The notes: generated by a model from the letters alone, not told the origin. A stretch of 64,000 nucleotides of DNA from Pelagibacteraceae bacterium AG-313-A04 (GCA_003284275.1 QBVU01000001.1:62001-126000), one strand, 5' to 3'. Counted from the stretch's first letter, positions 16,651 through 28,036 are shown. Numbers and translations: made by a program.

Positions 16651-17673
16651 TTAATCAAAACTTAAAATATTTCTACCTAAATTTTCAATAAATTCTTTAT
16701 AAATCGGCAATTTATTCTTTCTTAAATCTTTTTGAATTTTTTTATAATTCTTTTTAATTCCATTTAGTGTTGCAAAAAAATTTATGAAATTTCTTTTTGA
16801 GACAAATATTCCTTTCTTATCACCTATGACATGTTTTATATCTTCAAAAATAATTACAGGACGTCTTCTTGCTAAAGCTTCTAGAATAACCTGTGGATGT
16901 CCTTCAGTATATGATGGTAAAACGAAAATATTATGATCATCGTAAAACTTCATAAGTTTAAGTTTACTAGTCTGAGTTTTATAAATCTTTACATTGCTTT
17001 GGTTAAGGTGACTCTCTGTTCCTTCTTCTGCTCCGACCACCGTAAGAGATATATTCTTCTTATTCTTGATCAAGTTTAACAAGGAGAAAATCCCTTTTTC
17101 AACTTTAAATCTTCCCACATATAATAATTTAAAATTTTTTACTTCTAAATTTTTAGGCTGTCTTAACCAAGAGGAGTCTAATTGTGAGGGGCTAACAATT
17201 TTTCCTTTTTTTCCTCTTAAAATATATTCCCTGCAGCTAATTAAATTAGAAATCGAACAAGCAATATTAAACATGAAGTGATAAATCAAAGGTCCAATTT
17301 TTCCAAGTATAGCTTTATACTCTCCATAACCGTCACTTCTAAGATACAAGATTGGTTTTTTCCCTAATAATCTTAAAAATACGGAACAGATAAAAGTATA
17401 AGGTGTAATAGAAATAATTAAATATTTTGCATTTTCAGTCTTTGTAGACTCGACAACTGAAAGCAAATAAGAAAAAATATTATTGTATATTTTAATCTTT
17501 TTAATTTTTATTTCGTGGAATCTCTTTTTCCTGGATTTTCTGCCAAATAAATTGACATCAAATACTTTGTTTAATCCTTCAGGAGTTGTTTTAAGATCAA
17601 CATTATCACAATATAGCTTCCCATCCTGAAATGAAATACTTTCGTTGGTAAAAATAAATAACTTTTTTTTCAT
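16651..17673 (-). CDS. Glycosyltransferase family 4-like
   Basis: A 340-residue GT-B enzyme. Key parts: LLYVGRFKVEKGIFSLLNLI (start of the nucleotide-sugar domain), FVLPSYTEGHPQVILEALAR (the E-x7-E-type motif), and RRPVIIFEDI. The N-terminal half has a hydrophobic stretch around LLRLLGKKPILYLRSDG typical of membrane-facing acceptor domains. The ATG shares one base with the lepA stop, so the gene is tacked onto the lepA operon; the methyltransferase follows 21 bases later. Its product is probably a surface polysaccharide or glycolipid. Confidence 0.85.
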   Translation of the reverse strand: MKKKLFIFTNESISFQDGKLYCDNVDLKTTPEGLNKVFDVNLFGRKSRKKRFHEIKIKKIKIYNNIFSYLLSVVESTKTENAKYLIISITPYTFICSVFLRLLGKKPILYLRSDGYGEYKAILGKIGPLIYHFMFNIACSISNLISCREYILRGKKGKIVSPSQLDSSWLRQPKNLEVKNFKLLYVGRFKVEKGIFSLLNLIKNKKNISLTVVGAEEGTESHLNQSNVKIYKTQTSKLKLMKFYDDHNIFVLPSYTEGHPQVILEALARRRPVIIFEDIKHVIGDKKGIFVSKRNFINFFATLNGIKKNYKKIQKDLRKNKLPIYKEFIENLGRNILSFD

Positions 17674-19481
17674 TATGTTTCTTTATTTATTTTTAATACA
17701 CCAATAAATGCTTCTTGAGGTATTTCAACTCTTCCAAATTGTTTTGATCTCGCTTTTCCTTTTTTTTGTTTCTCTAAGAGCTTTCTTTTTCTGTCTGTAG
17801 CACCTCCACCATGAATTTTTGTCAAAACATCTTTTTTAAAACCTTTTATTGATTCACGAGCAACTATTTTTCCACCAATAGCAGCTTGAACAGGAATCAT
17901 AAAATTGTGTCTTGGAATTAAATCTTTTAATTTTTCACAAACTTGCCTTCCAGTGGATTGAGCAAAATCTTTGTGAATAATCATTGCTAAAGCGTCAACC
18001 GGTTCTGAATTTACTAAGATACCTAGTTTTACTAAATCTCCTTCCCTATAACCAGAAATTTCATAATCAAAACTTGCATAACCACTAGAGATAGATTTAA
18101 GTTTGTCATTAAAATCAAATACTACTTCGTTAAGAGGCAAATCATATGATAAAACTGCTCTTTTACCTGAGTAACTTAAATTAGTTTGTATTCCTCTTTT
18201 TTCCTGACAAATTTTGATAATTGAACCTAAATATTCGTCTGGTGTTATAATAGTAGATTTAATCCATGGTTCCTCTATTTTTTCAATTAGAGATGGATCA
18301 GGCATATTTGACGGATTTTGCAAATCTAAAACCTCTCCCTTATTTTTATGAACTTTGTAAATTACTCCTGGAGTTGTTGTGATAAGATTAACATCAAATT
18401 CTCTTTCAAGTCTTTCGGTGATAATTTCTAAATGAAGTAAGCCTAAAAAACCACATCTAAAACCCAACCCTAACGCACTTGAAGACTCTGGTTCATATGA
18501 AAAACTTGCATCATTTAATTTTAATTTTGCTAAACCATCTTTTAATTTTTGATATTCGGAGCTATCGACAGGAAATAGACCACAAAATACTACAGGTTTA
18601 CTTGGTTTAAAACCTGGTAGAGGTTTATCAATAGGCGCACTAGCATCACAAATAGTATCTCCAACTTTTGTTTCTGATAGAGATTTAATACCTGTAATAA
18701 TAAATCCAATCTCTCCTGAGCTTAATTCTCCAATATCATTTGGTTTGGGTGTGAATATTCCTACTTTTTCAACAGTATACTCTTGATCATTAGACATTAA
18801 TCTTACTCTCATATTTTTTTTTAATTTACCATTGATAACTCTAACTAAAATAACCACGCCGAGATAACTGTCATACCAACTGTCCACTAGTAAACATTTT
18901 AATTTTTCATCAATAACCCCATTTGGAGCAGGTAGTTTGTTAATAATTGCCTCTAAAATCTCATCAATACCTTCTCCAGTTTTTCCAGAGCAAGAAATTG
19001 CATTGGTTGTCTCAATTCCAACAACATCCTCTATTTCTTTTTTTGTTTTTTCAATGTCTGAGGCGGGTAAATCAATTTTGTTTAAAATTGGTATAACTTC
19101 ATGATTAATCTCTAAAGCTTGGTAAACGTTTGCTAAAGTTTGAGCTTCCACCCCTTGAGTACTATCTACAATCAATAATGATCCCTCACATGCAGAAAGG
19201 GACCGGCTTACTTCATACCCAAAATCTACGTGGCCAGGGGTATCTATAATATTAAATATATAATCTTTACCATCTTTAGCTTTATAATTAAGTTTCACAG
19301 TTTGTGCTTTAATTGTAATTCCTCTTTCTCTCTCAATATCCATTGAGTCTAAAACTTGTTGTTTCATCTCCCTATCAGTGAGCCCACCACATTTATGGAT
19401 AATACGATCTGCTATAGTTGATTTACCGTGATCTATATGCGCAATTATAGAAAAATTACGTATTCTTTTTATATCTGACAT
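17673..19481 (-). CDS. lepA: Elongation factor 4 (LepA GTPase)
   Basis: A ribosome-associated translational GTPase of 602 aa that acts on stalled or early-assembly ribosomes. G1 is AHIDHGKST near residue 15, G3 is [17 protein letters not shown]4 is NKIDLP; domain IV typical of EF-G is absent and the LepA-specific C-terminal domain is present ([21 protein letters not shown]). Start and stop each share one base with a neighbour (pheT upstream, glycosyltransferase downstream). Confidence 0.97.
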   Translation of the reverse strand: MSDIKRIRNFSIIAHIDHGKSTIADRIIHKCGGLTDREMKQQVLDSMDIERERGITIKAQTVKLNYKAKDGKDYIFNIIDTPGHVDFGYEVSRSLSACEGSLLIVDSTQGVEAQTLANVYQALEINHEVIPILNKIDLPASDIEKTKKEIEDVVGIETTNAISCSGKTGEGIDEILEAIINKLPAPNGVIDEKLKCLLVDSWYDSYLGVVILVRVINGKLKKNMRVRLMSNDQEYTVEKVGIFTPKPNDIGELSSGEIGFIITGIKSLSETKVGDTICDASAPIDKPLPGFKPSKPVVFCGLFPVDSSEYQKLKDGLAKLKLNDASFSYEPESSSALGLGFRCGFLGLLHLEIITERLEREFDVNLITTTPGVIYKVHKNKGEVLDLQNPSNMPDPSLIEKIEEPWIKSTIITPDEYLGSIIKICQEKRGIQTNLSYSGKRAVLSYDLPLNEVVFDFNDKLKSISSGYASFDYEISGYREGDLVKLGILVNSEPVDALAMIIHKDFAQSTGRQVCEKLKDLIPRHNFMIPVQAAIGGKIVARESIKGFKKDVLTKIHGGGATDRKRKLLEKQKKGKARSKQFGRVEIPQEAFIGVLKINKET

Positions 19482-21883
19482 TAGGACCTGATTGTAGCAC
19501 CAGTTTTTTTACTGACTATTTCAATAATTTTTTTACTGATTTCCTCTAAATCTTTTTCGGAAAGAGTCTTATCAATAGCTTGTAGTGTAACACTTATTGC
19601 AACTGACTTTTTATCTTTAGGAATATTTTCTCCCTCGTAAACATCAAAAGTTGATACATTTTGAATTAAATTCTCATTTACTTCTCTTATAATTTTTTCT
19701 AGAGTTCCAATTTTGAAAATTTTATCTATAACAAAAGCAAAATCTCTCTCTGATTTTTGATAATCCGAAGCTTGAAAGCTTTTTTTTCTTTGTCTCAATT
19801 TTTTGTTTGGTTCGGGGATATTTTTTAAGAATATTTCAAATCCAAAAATGTTTTTGTCTTTACAATCTAAGTTCTTAATAATTGCAGGGTGAATTTCACC
19901 GAAATAAGCTAAGCAAGGTCCTTTTTCTGATTTTAATGCTATCGATCCTGACCTACCTGGATGATAACTGTGCTTAGTATTGTTACTTACATAAAGATTT
20001 TTTTCTTCTATTCCAAGTTCGACTAAAGTTTTAATAGCATCACTTTTAATGTCAAAAACATCTACATTTCTTTCCTTATCTAACCAGCTCTTTCTATTTA
20101 TTTTTCCAGATTTTAAACCACCGATAACAATTTGTTGTTCGCCTGGATTTTTTCCAAAAAATGTTGGGCCAATTTCAAATAAAGATAAATCTTCATAACC
20201 TCTATCTTGATTCTTTTTTAAATATATCGCTAAATTAGAGAAAACTGATCGTCTTAAAACATCTAGATCAGAGGAAATAGGATTGTATATTGGAATTTCT
20301 TTTTCACCTTTAGAAAATTGTTTATCAATCTTTGAATCAGTAAAAGACCAAGTAACTATTTCCATATAGCCTTTGGAAGCTAAAGATCTCTGTGATAAAT
20401 GGAATAGTTTTTGCTTGAAGTTTAAAGTATCTTGGACTCTATTTTTGCTTGGTTTAATTAGTTTTATATTATTGAATCCTTTGATCCGAATTAGCTCCTC
20501 AATCAAATCTTCGTCCAAACTCACATCTGGCCTCCAGCTTGGCACCTCTACTTTAAGAACTTTTTGTTTTTTTTTACATTTAAAACCTAGAGAGGATAAA
20601 ATTTTATCAATTTCATTTATGTTTATTGATATACCAATTAGTTTTTCAAATTTTTCTACATGAAAATTAATTACCTTATTTTTGTGGTTTACTTTTCCAG
20701 TAATTTGAAACTTGCTAGCTTCTCCTCCGCAGATTTTTAAAATTAGTTCAGTCGCAAGCTCTAAACCGTCTTTTATTGAATTAGGATCAATTCCTCTTTC
20801 AAAACGATATTTCGCATCTGTGCTAATATTAAGTGCCCTAGCTGTTTTTCTTATCGAAGAAGGTCTAAAATAAGCAGCTTCTAAAAGTATATTTTTTGTA
20901 TCTAACTCGGTAGATGTAGTTACTCCACCAATAATTCCACCTAGACCTAGAATGCCAGATTTGTCTGAAATAACGCACATGTCTTTTTTTAATTTATATT
21001 TTTTATTATCTAGCGCCTCGAACATCTCACCCTCTTTAGCGTTCCTAACGATTATTTCTTTGTTTATTTTATCTGCATCATAAGCATGTAAAGGTCTGTT
21101 TAGATCAAACATTACATAATTAGTAATATCCACTACAGCAGAAATGGGTTTTAAACCTAATGCGATTAATTTGTTTTTAAGCCATTCAGGGCTTTCTTTA
21201 TTAGTAATATTTTTAATGTAACAACTCCCAAAGATATCACACCCTTGATTCTTTTCTTTTGTAATTAAAGTTTTAATTTGATGTTTTGTTTTTTGTTTAA
21301 TTTTTTTTCTCTTTATTTGTATTAATTTTCCAACTCCCGCTGATGAGAGATCTCTTGCAATTCCTCTGATGCCTAAACAATCAGCACGGTTGGGAGTTAT
21401 TGAAATATCGATAGCTTTTTGTGAACTGCTTTTGAAATAACTTTTTCCTATTTCCCTCTCTCTATTTTCAAGTTCTATTATACCTTCACTTTCATTTGAT
21501 AAATTAAGTTCACTTTCTGAGCAAAGCATTCCTTTTGACTCTACTCCTCTTATTTTTGCTACCTTTAATTCAAAATTAGTTTTAGGTATTAAAGCTCCTG
21601 GAGGTGCATAGATTGTAATCAAGCCTTCTCTAGCATTTGGAGCCCCACAAACAACTTTTAAAATCTCTTTGCCTCCAATGGTAACATCACAAACTTTTAA
21701 TTTATCAGCATTAGGGTGTTTTTCTGCTTTTAAAACTTTTGCAATTTTAAACTTACCCATCTCCCCAGAGTTTTCTTTTACACCTTCAACTTCAAGCCCG
21801 ATGTTTGTTAGCTGGCTAATAATTTCACTTTCTTTAGCTGTTGTTTTGAGGTGTTCTTTTAACCAAGGAATTGTGATGATCAT
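19481..21883 (-). CDS. pheT: Phenylalanyl-tRNA synthetase beta subunit
   Basis: The large subunit of the heterotetrameric PheRS, 800 aa. From the N-terminus: tRNA-binding OB domain (about 40-150; [17 protein letters not shown]), B3/B4 editing region, the B5 domain, the catalytic-like core, and a C-terminal ferredoxin-fold anticodon-binding domain ([18 protein letters not shown]...). The start overlaps the pheS stop by 4 bases. It is part of the thrS-infC-rpmI-rplT-pheS-pheT series. Confidence 0.97.
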   Translation of the reverse strand: MIITIPWLKEHLKTTAKESEIISQLTNIGLEVEGVKENSGEMGKFKIAKVLKAEKHPNADKLKVCDVTIGGKEILKVVCGAPNAREGLITIYAPPGALIPKTNFELKVAKIRGVESKGMLCSESELNLSNESEGIIELENREREIGKSYFKSSSQKAIDISITPNRADCLGIRGIARDLSSAGVGKLIQIKRKKIKQKTKHQIKTLITKEKNQGCDIFGSCYIKNITNKESPEWLKNKLIALGLKPISAVVDITNYVMFDLNRPLHAYDADKINKEIIVRNAKEGEMFEALDNKKYKLKKDMCVISDKSGILGLGGIIGGVTTSTELDTKNILLEAAYFRPSSIRKTARALNISTDAKYRFERGIDPNSIKDGLELATELILKICGGEASKFQITGKVNHKNKVINFHVEKFEKLIGISININEIDKILSSLGFKCKKKQKVLKVEVPSWRPDVSLDEDLIEELIRIKGFNNIKLIKPSKNRVQDTLNFKQKLFHLSQRSLASKGYMEIVTWSFTDSKIDKQFSKGEKEIPIYNPISSDLDVLRRSVFSNLAIYLKKNQDRGYEDLSLFEIGPTFFGKNPGEQQIVIGGLKSGKINRKSWLDKERNVDVFDIKSDAIKTLVELGIEEKNLYVSNNTKHSYHPGRSGSIALKSEKGPCLAYFGEIHPAIIKNLDCKDKNIFGFEIFLKNIPEPNKKLRQRKKSFQASDYQKSERDFAFVIDKIFKIGTLEKIIREVNENLIQNVSTFDVYEGENIPKDKKSVAISVTLQAIDKTLSEKDLEEISKKIIEIVSKKTGATIRS

Positions 21884-22947
21884 TTGCTTAAACCTCTATA
21901 ATTTGTAGGGACATCTGATGGATCAAATCCAAAATGGCTTAACCATCTATAATCTGCCTCGAAGAAAGCTCTTAAATCATTAATTCCATATTTTAACATA
22001 GCTAAACGATCAATGCCTATTCCAAAAGCAAATCCTTGATATTTTTTTGTATCTATTTTTACATTTTTTAAAACATAAGGATGGACCATACCGCATCCTA
22101 AAACTTCTAACCATTTGTCTCCTTCTCCAATAACAATTTTTCCTTTTTCAATTTTGTATCCTATGTCAACTTCTGCTGATGGTTCCGTAAAAGGGAAATG
22201 ACTTGGTCTAAACCTCATTTTTACATTTTTGACCTCAAAAAATTCTTTTATAAAATAATCAAGACAACCTTTAAGGTGTCCCATAGTAATCCCTTTATCT
22301 ATATGAAGGCCTTCAAGCTGATGAAACATTGGGGCATGCGTCTGATCGCTATCGCACCTATAAGTTCTACCTGGAGCAATTATTTTGAAAGGTGGCTTGC
22401 TTGATAACATCGTTCTAATTTGAACTGGTGACGTATGTGTTCTTAACAATAATTTTTTGTTTTCCTCTAAATAAAAAGTATCATGCATATCTCTAGCAGG
22501 ATGCTCCTCAGGAGTGTTTAATGCAGTAAAGTTATTATATTCTGACTCAACGTCGGGTCCTTCTGCAACTACAAAGCCTATTTCCGAGAAGATAGAAGAT
22601 ATTTCATCTATAACTTGTGAAACTGGATGAATTTTTCCCTGTCGATCAGGTCTAATTGGTAGCGTAATATCAACTTTTTCATTTTTAAGTTTTTCATTGA
22701 TTTCAGCTGTTTCAATTTCAATATTTTTTTTTTCTAATTGATTGGTTAAATCATCTTTAATTTTGTTTAAATTAGAAGCAAACTCTTTTCTTTTTTCAGG
22801 ATCAAGAGAACCTAAGGTTTTGAATTGTTGTGTGATTTGACCATTTTTTCCAAAAAATTCGGTCTTTATGTTTTGAAGATCATCTTTTGACTTTACAGAG
22901 TCAATCTTAGCATTAAAGAAAGAACTTATTTTATCTAATTCACTCAT
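21880..22947 (-). CDS. pheS: Phenylalanyl-tRNA synthetase alpha subunit
   Basis: The catalytic subunit of PheRS, 355 aa, class II. A coiled-coil N-terminal region (about 1-90) is followed by the core with [19 protein letters not shown], motif 2 ([22 protein letters not shown]) and motif 3 ([18 protein letters not shown]). It follows rplT by 48 bases and overlaps pheT by 4 bases. Confidence 0.97.
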   Translation of the reverse strand: MSELDKISSFFNAKIDSVKSKDDLQNIKTEFFGKNGQITQQFKTLGSLDPEKRKEFASNLNKIKDDLTNQLEKKNIEIETAEINEKLKNEKVDITLPIRPDRQGKIHPVSQVIDEISSIFSEIGFVVAEGPDVESEYNNFTALNTPEEHPARDMHDTFYLEENKKLLLRTHTSPVQIRTMLSSKPPFKIIAPGRTYRCDSDQTHAPMFHQLEGLHIDKGITMGHLKGCLDYFIKEFFEVKNVKMRFRPSHFPFTEPSAEVDIGYKIEKGKIVIGEGDKWLEVLGCGMVHPYVLKNVKIDTKKYQGFAFGIGIDRLAMLKYGINDLRAFFEADYRWLSHFGFDPSDVPTNYRGLSK

Positions 22948-22995
22948 TAAGTAATTGATTTTTTATATTAAGTTGGGATTAAATCAAAGACCCTT

Positions 22996-23352
22996 TTAAG
23001 CTAGGGAGGATTGAACCTTTTTTACCACTGATTTAAAGGCTTCAGGATTGCTATAAGCAAGCTCAGCTAGAACTTTTCTATCTAATTTGATTTTTGATTT
23101 AGCGAGGCCATTGATAAATTTCGCATACGTAAGTCCTTCGGCTCTAACACCTGCGTTAATTCTTTGAATCCAAAGTGATCTGAATTCTCTCTTTTTTGCT
23201 TTTCTGTCTCTATAAGCATATTGCATTGCTTTTTCCATCGCCTGTCGAGCAATTCGAATAGTGTTTTTTCTTCTACCTCTTTGACCTTTTACTGATTTTA
23301 AAACTTTATTATGTTTTGCTCTACTGACTACACCTCTTTTTGTTCTAGCCAT
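22996..23352 (-). CDS. rplT: 50S ribosomal protein L20
   Basis: A basic protein (118 aa) needed early in large-subunit assembly, and a translational repressor of this operon in several bacteria. [30 protein letters not shown] is the expected rRNA-binding N-terminal arm, and the globular part ([22 protein letters not shown]) is intact. It begins 1 base after the rpmI stop. Confidence 0.98.
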   Translation of the reverse strand: MARTKRGVVSRAKHNKVLKSVKGQRGRRKNTIRIARQAMEKAMQYAYRDRKAKKREFRSLWIQRINAGVRAEGLTYAKFINGLAKSKIKLDRKVLAELAYSNPEAFKSVVKKVQSSLA

Positions 23353-23353
23353 A

Positions 23354-23560
23354 TTATCCTCTTAAGTTATATGGCATATACGACCTGACAATTTTTGAAT
23401 CTTGCTTCGTCATAATTGTAGTGCCTCTTTGTTTTCTAATTTGTGAATTTGTTCGTTTAATCATGCCATGTCTTTTACCAGCTTGAGGCATTTTTATTTT
23501 TCCTGAAGCAGTAAATCTAAATCTTTTTTTTGCAGAGCTTTTAGTTTTTAGTTTTGGCAT
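23354..23560 (-). CDS. rpmI: 50S ribosomal protein L35
   Basis: A 68-residue basic protein of the large subunit. [23 protein letters not shown] and the [18 protein letters not shown] block are diagnostic. It lies between infC (61-base spacer) and rplT (1-base gap), the standard order. The spacer upstream shows no obvious pseudoknot of the E. coli L20-operator type, but I could not fold it. Confidence 0.98.
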   Translation of the reverse strand: MPKLKTKSSAKKRFRFTASGKIKMPQAGKRHGMIKRTNSQIRKQRGTTIMTKQDSKIVRSYMPYNLRG

Positions 23561-23621
23561 AAAATATTTCGGACTTATATAGGCATTAATAATTCTTTAC
23601 AAGATACTTTTTATTAGCGAT

Positions 23622-24167
23622 TTACAGAGGTTGAATTATCATCACCATCTGTCTGCCTTCAAATTTTGGCTTGCTTTCAACTTTAGCAACATCTTTAGTT
23701 TCGTCTATAATCTTGTTCATCAAGTCTTTACCCAAATCGGTATGTTGCATTTCTCTACCTTTAAATTTGACTGTGAACTTTACCTTATTTCCTTTTGAAA
23801 TGAATTTTTTGGCATTTTTGATTTTAAAGTTATAATCGTGTGTTTCAGTTCCTGGTCTTAATTTAATTTCCTTAAGAGACACCGTTTTTTGTTTTTTCTT
23901 TGCTTGATTAGCTTTCTTTTGTAAATCGTATTTATATTTTCCCATATCCATAATTTTGCATACGGGTGGATTTGCATTTGGAGAAATTTCAATTAGGTCT
24001 AATCCTTCTTGTTTAGCTAGTTCAATTGCTTTATTTAGTGGCATTGCTCCTAGATTTCCTCCATCACTGCCAATGACCTGAACATCTAAAGCTCTAATTC
24101 TCTCATTTGCTTTAGGACCTTGAGGTTTGCTTCTTCTTTGAAAATAATTGGGTTTAAAATTTGACAC
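23622..24167 (-). CDS. infC: Translation initiation factor IF-3
   Basis: IF-3 (181 aa) prevents premature subunit joining and checks the start codon and initiator tRNA. The N-domain begins ANERIRALDVQVIGSDGGNLG and the C-domain shows ISPNANPPVCKIMDMGKYKYD and LRPGTETHDYNFKIKNAKKF. The predicted start is GTG at 24167, directly abutting the thrS stop (TAA then GTG with no gap). IF-3 genes often use a non-AUG start so that IF-3 limits its own synthesis; the E. coli gene uses AUU. Here the rarer GTG could give weaker control of the same kind. Confidence 0.95.
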   Translation of the reverse strand: MSNFKPNYFQRRSKPQGPKANERIRALDVQVIGSDGGNLGAMPLNKAIELAKQEGLDLIEISPNANPPVCKIMDMGKYKYDLQKKANQAKKKQKTVSLKEIKLRPGTETHDYNFKIKNAKKFISKGNKVKFTVKFKGREMQHTDLGKDLMNKIIDETKDVAKVESKPKFEGRQMVMIIQPL

Positions 24168-26087
24168 TTAGTTTAATGGCAACTTATTTGAGGAAAGCAT
24201 ATTTTTAATAAGATCTTCTCTTTTCATTATTTCTTGTTTATCAGAACCTAACTTTCTAACTGTAACCGTGTTTTCTGCAACTTCTTTTTTTCCACAAACG
24301 ATAATTAATGGAACTTTTGCTAGAGAATGTTCTCTAACTTTATAATTTATCTTCTCATTTCTTAAATCCATTTCACATTTTATACCTTCTTTAAATAAAT
24401 CTTCAAATAACTTTTTTACATACTCATTGTTCTCTTCGGCTATAGGGCATACAACAGCTTGTGCTGGTGAGAGCCAAAATGGTAACTTGCCAGCATAATT
24501 TTCAATTAAAATTCCAATAAATCTCTCCAAAGAACCGAACAATGCTCGATGTAACATAACTGGAACTTTTTTATTTCCATCTTTAGCAACATAAGTTGCG
24601 CCCAATCTATTTGGTAAGTTTAAATCAACTTGTAAAGTTCCACATTGCCAGTCTCTTCCTATTGCATCTCTTAAAACAAATTCAATTTTGGGTCCGTAAA
24701 AAGCACCTTCTCCTTTATTAATTGTATATTCAAGTTTTGATTGTTTTATTGCTGCAAGTAATGCCGCTTCAGATTTGTCCCATACGCTGTCATCTCCTAC
24801 TCTTTTTTCAGGTCTATCAGAATATTTTAAAATTACATTTTCAAATCCTAAATCTTTGTAAATTTGTAAAATCAAATTCGTTACCGACAATGACTCTTCT
24901 GTTATCTGGTCTTCGGTGCAAAATATATGTGCATCATCTTGAGTAAATGCTCTAACTCTTAGCAAGCCATGTAATGCACCAGAGGGTTCATATCTATGCA
25001 CTTTACCAAACTCGGATAGTTTAAGTGGTAAATCTCTATAGCTTTTTAAACCCTGGTTAAATACTTGAACACAACCTGGGCAATTCATTGGTTTTACGGC
25101 AAAAGTTTTTTCATCTGGTGTTTCAGATGTGAACATGTGTTCACCAAATTTATCCCAATGGCCAGATTTTTCCCAAAGCGTTTTATCTAAGAGCTCAGGT
25201 GTATTGATTTCTTTATATCCAGCAAGTCGTTGTTTTGCTCGCATATACTCGACTAATCTTTGAAATAACAACCATCCTTTCTCATGCCAAAAAACAGCGC
25301 CAGGACTTTCTTCTCTAAAATGAAAAAGATCCATTTCTTTTCCCAGTTTCCTGTGATCTCTTTTTTCAGCTTCTTCCAATCGATGTAAATAATCATCAAG
25401 TTCTTTTTTTGAACTCCAACATGTTCCATAAATTCTTTGAAGCATTTCATTATTGGAGTCTCCTCTCCAATAAGCTCCAGAGACTTTCGTTAACTTGAAT
25501 GCTTTTCCAATTTTTCCCGATGAGGCTAAATGTGGACCTCTACACAAGTCATGCCAAGTGTCTCCATGATGGTAGATTGATAACTCCTCATTTTTAGGTA
25601 TGCTTTCAATAATTTCTGCTTTGTAACTTTCCCCAATTTTTTTAAAATGTTTTATAGCCTCATTTCTTTTCCAAACTTCCCTTCTTGTTTTTACATCCCT
25701 GTCAATAATTTCAGACATTTTTTTTTCAATTTTTTTAAGATCTTCTTCGGTGAAGGGTTCTTTTCTTGCAAAATCATAATAAAAACCATTTTCGATAACT
25801 GGTCCTATGGTAACTTGTGTGCCTGGAAATAATTCTTGGACTGACATTGCCATTATATGAGCAGCGTCATGTCTTATGACTTCTAATCCTTCTTTGTCTT
25901 TTGATGTAATAATTCTTACCTTGGCATCTTGATTTATTTGGTGACTTAAATCTTTTAAATCTCCATCAACCTCCATTATAAGGGCGACTTTTTCCAATGA
26001 TTTGCTAATTTTTTTTGCTAAATCAAAACCAGTAATTGATTTTTCAAAATCTATCTTTTTTCCATCTAATAATTGAATTTGTGGCAT
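24168..26087 (-). CDS. thrS: Threonyl-tRNA synthetase
   Basis: A class II synthetase of 639 aa. Domains in order: TGS (about 1-60), second additional domain for editing with the HxxxH metal motif HDAAHIMAM, catalytic core (motif 2 near KVHRYEPSGALHGLLRVRAFTQDD, motif 3 HRALFGSLERFIGILIENYAG), anticodon-binding domain. The stop abuts infC. The ATG shares one base with the stop of the glycosyltransferase gene at 26087. Confidence 0.97.
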   Translation of the reverse strand: MPQIQLLDGKKIDFEKSITGFDLAKKISKSLEKVALIMEVDGDLKDLSHQINQDAKVRIITSKDKEGLEVIRHDAAHIMAMSVQELFPGTQVTIGPVIENGFYYDFARKEPFTEEDLKKIEKKMSEIIDRDVKTRREVWKRNEAIKHFKKIGESYKAEIIESIPKNEELSIYHHGDTWHDLCRGPHLASSGKIGKAFKLTKVSGAYWRGDSNNEMLQRIYGTCWSSKKELDDYLHRLEEAEKRDHRKLGKEMDLFHFREESPGAVFWHEKGWLLFQRLVEYMRAKQRLAGYKEINTPELLDKTLWEKSGHWDKFGEHMFTSETPDEKTFAVKPMNCPGCVQVFNQGLKSYRDLPLKLSEFGKVHRYEPSGALHGLLRVRAFTQDDAHIFCTEDQITEESLSVTNLILQIYKDLGFENVILKYSDRPEKRVGDDSVWDKSEAALLAAIKQSKLEYTINKGEGAFYGPKIEFVLRDAIGRDWQCGTLQVDLNLPNRLGATYVAKDGNKKVPVMLHRALFGSLERFIGILIENYAGKLPFWLSPAQAVVCPIAEENNEYVKKLFEDLFKEGIKCEMDLRNEKINYKVREHSLAKVPLIIVCGKKEVAENTVTVRKLGSDKQEIMKREDLIKNMLSSNKLPLN

Positions 26088-27244
26088 TAATTTTTAATTA
26101 ATCTTTTATATTCTTTTAAATTAGTTTGGCACATTGTTTCAACATCAAATTTTTTGGTTATATTTTTTCTACCCTCATTTCCAATAGATCTTAATTCATC
26201 TGATGATAATTGAATAACAGTATTTAAACTTTTAGCAAGTTCTCTTGGATCGTCGTGCTTATAAAGAAATCCAGTTTTTTTATTAACTACTGTTTCTTTA
26301 GACCCTCCAATATTACTTGCGATGATAGGTTTTCCCATAGATTGGGCCTCAACTGAAACTCTACCAAATGCCTCCGGTTCTATTGACGCCGAAACAACAA
26401 CATCGGCTAATGAGTATGCCAACGGCATTTCTTTACAATGAGGGATAAATTTAACTTTTTTATTTAAACTGTATCTCTGAACAAGATTAATTAATTTTTT
26501 ATAATAAACCTTTCTGCCTTGATCTGAGCCAAGTATTATTGCTTGGAAATTTGTAATATTATAATCTTCAATCAGTATATTTAGAGACTCTATAAATTTT
26601 TCTTGTCCCTTCCAGTAAGTTAACCTTCCTGGTAAAAGTATGGTAAATTTGTTTGAAGCTAGACCCCATTCTTGTTTAAGTTTTTCTTGTTTAAGAATTG
26701 ATATATTTTTTGAGTTATAATAATCGATATTTATACCTCTAAAAATTACTCTGAGTTTTTTTTCTTTGCTTAAATATTCACTATAGTTTTCGTTTATGTG
26801 CTCAAAGATAAAATTTGATCCGGCAATAGTCAATTTTGCTCTTAGCATTATACTATTATAAAATTTTTTAATATTGCTTTTAAAGTTATATGTACCATGA
26901 AATGTTGTAACAAAAACTCTTCTTGTTAGAAGAGATGCAAAATAGCACGACCAAGCTGGTGCCCTACTTCTTGCGTGCACAATATTTATTTTAAAAAAAA
27001 TTATATATAAAATTAGTGCTAAGGTATTAAAAATAATTAAAAGTGGATTTTTAGAATGAACGGGCAATCTAAATATTTTCACCTTATCTTTTTTTACAAA
27101 TTTTAATAATTCCCCACCTGAGGTAGCTACAAAAGATCCACATTCATTTTCTGGAAGAAAATGAGCAATATCGTAACAACCAGTTTCTGCTCCACCGTAA
27201 CCAAGTTTAGGAATAACTTGAAGAACATTTAATTTAGTAGTCAT
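26087..27244 (-). CDS. Glycosyltransferase family 4
   Basis: A 385-residue GT-B enzyme. The N-terminus has the loop KLGYGGAETGCYDIA typical of GT4 acceptor binding; the C-terminal half contains LLPGRLTYWKGQEKFIESL and EPEAFGRVSVEAQSMGKPIIAS, the E-x7-E region that binds the nucleotide sugar. It is a candidate for lipopolysaccharide or other glycolipid synthesis. It lies first in the minus-strand run and shares a base with thrS, so a sugar transferase leads a translation operon. An alpha/beta hydrolase is divergent from it with a 36-base spacer. Confidence 0.88.
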   Translation of the reverse strand: MTTKLNVLQVIPKLGYGGAETGCYDIAHFLPENECGSFVATSGGELLKFVKKDKVKIFRLPVHSKNPLLIIFNTLALILYIIFFKINIVHARSRAPAWSCYFASLLTRRVFVTTFHGTYNFKSNIKKFYNSIMLRAKLTIAGSNFIFEHINENYSEYLSKEKKLRVIFRGINIDYYNSKNISILKQEKLKQEWGLASNKFTILLPGRLTYWKGQEKFIESLNILIEDYNITNFQAIILGSDQGRKVYYKKLINLVQRYSLNKKVKFIPHCKEMPLAYSLADVVVSASIEPEAFGRVSVEAQSMGKPIIASNIGGSKETVVNKKTGFLYKHDDPRELAKSLNTVIQLSSDELRSIGNEGRKNITKKFDVETMCQTNLKEYKRLIKN

Positions 27245-27280
27245 CTTATTTGTTATATAATAGCACTTAAATATTCTTAT

Positions 27281-28036
27281 ATGAAAAAATTCAAATATTT
27301 AAAATTATCAAAGACAAAAAAACTTAGATTTATAGACAATTATTATAAAAAAAATCTTTATATCGTTTTTCTTCCAGGTTTTATGTCTGATATTGATGGA
27401 AAAAAACCTCAAGCCTTTAAAAAATATGCTGTAAAAAATAAATTAGGTTTTTTAGCTATTGAGTATTCAGGACACGGTAAATCATCAGGAAAATTTACAA
27501 AAGGAAATATAACCAAATGGTCTAATGATGCTAGGAATTCAATTAAAAAAATTGTTAAAAAAAATAAATTTATACTTGTTGGTTCTAGCATGGGAGCATG
27601 GATCTCTTTAAATCAATTTAAATATTTTGAAAATGAAATTGTAGGTTTTATTGGTATAGGATCAGCTCCCGAATTTCTTGAAAGATTAATGTGGAAAAAA
27701 TTTCCAAAAAAAATTAAAGATGAAATTATTACTAAAGGATTAAGTGTTATTAAGAATGGGCAGTATGAATATCCTATTACATTTCAGCTAATTAAAGATG
27801 GAAGAAAAAATAAAATCCTATCAAAAAAAATAAGATCTAGAATTAAAGTAACAATGGTTCATGGCAGAAAAGATGAAGTTGTGCCAGTATCCTTTTCAAG
27901 AAAAGTCCTTTCGGTATTTCCAAATGCACAAAAGAAGTTAGTAGTAATTAAAAACGGTGACCATAGTTTATCAAGTCAAGTGCCCTTAAAAAAAATAATT
28001 AAAGAACTAAAAAGTGTTGTTAAAGATATAATTTAG
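27281..28036 (+). CDS. Alpha/beta hydrolase
   Basis: A 251-residue hydrolase of the alpha/beta fold. The nucleophile elbow is GSSMGAW (about residues 106-112), the acid is likely the Asp in HGRKDEVVP, and the His in NGDHSLSS completes the triad. The oxyanion-side FLPGFMSDIDGKK segment is near residue 32. The substrate is unknown; related proteins include serine aminopeptidase-S33-like esterases. A TATAAT sequence at 27256-27261 is a possible -10 box. Its last 30 bases overlap the convergent SDR-family gene. Confidence 0.88.
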   Translation: MKKFKYLKLSKTKKLRFIDNYYKKNLYIVFLPGFMSDIDGKKPQAFKKYAVKNKLGFLAIEYSGHGKSSGKFTKGNITKWSNDARNSIKKIVKKNKFILVGSSMGAWISLNQFKYFENEIVGFIGIGSAPEFLERLMWKKFPKKIKDEIITKGLSVIKNGQYEYPITFQLIKDGRKNKILSKKIRSRIKVTMVHGRKDEVVPVSFSRKVLSVFPNAQKKLVVIKNGDHSLSSQVPLKKIIKELKSVVKDII

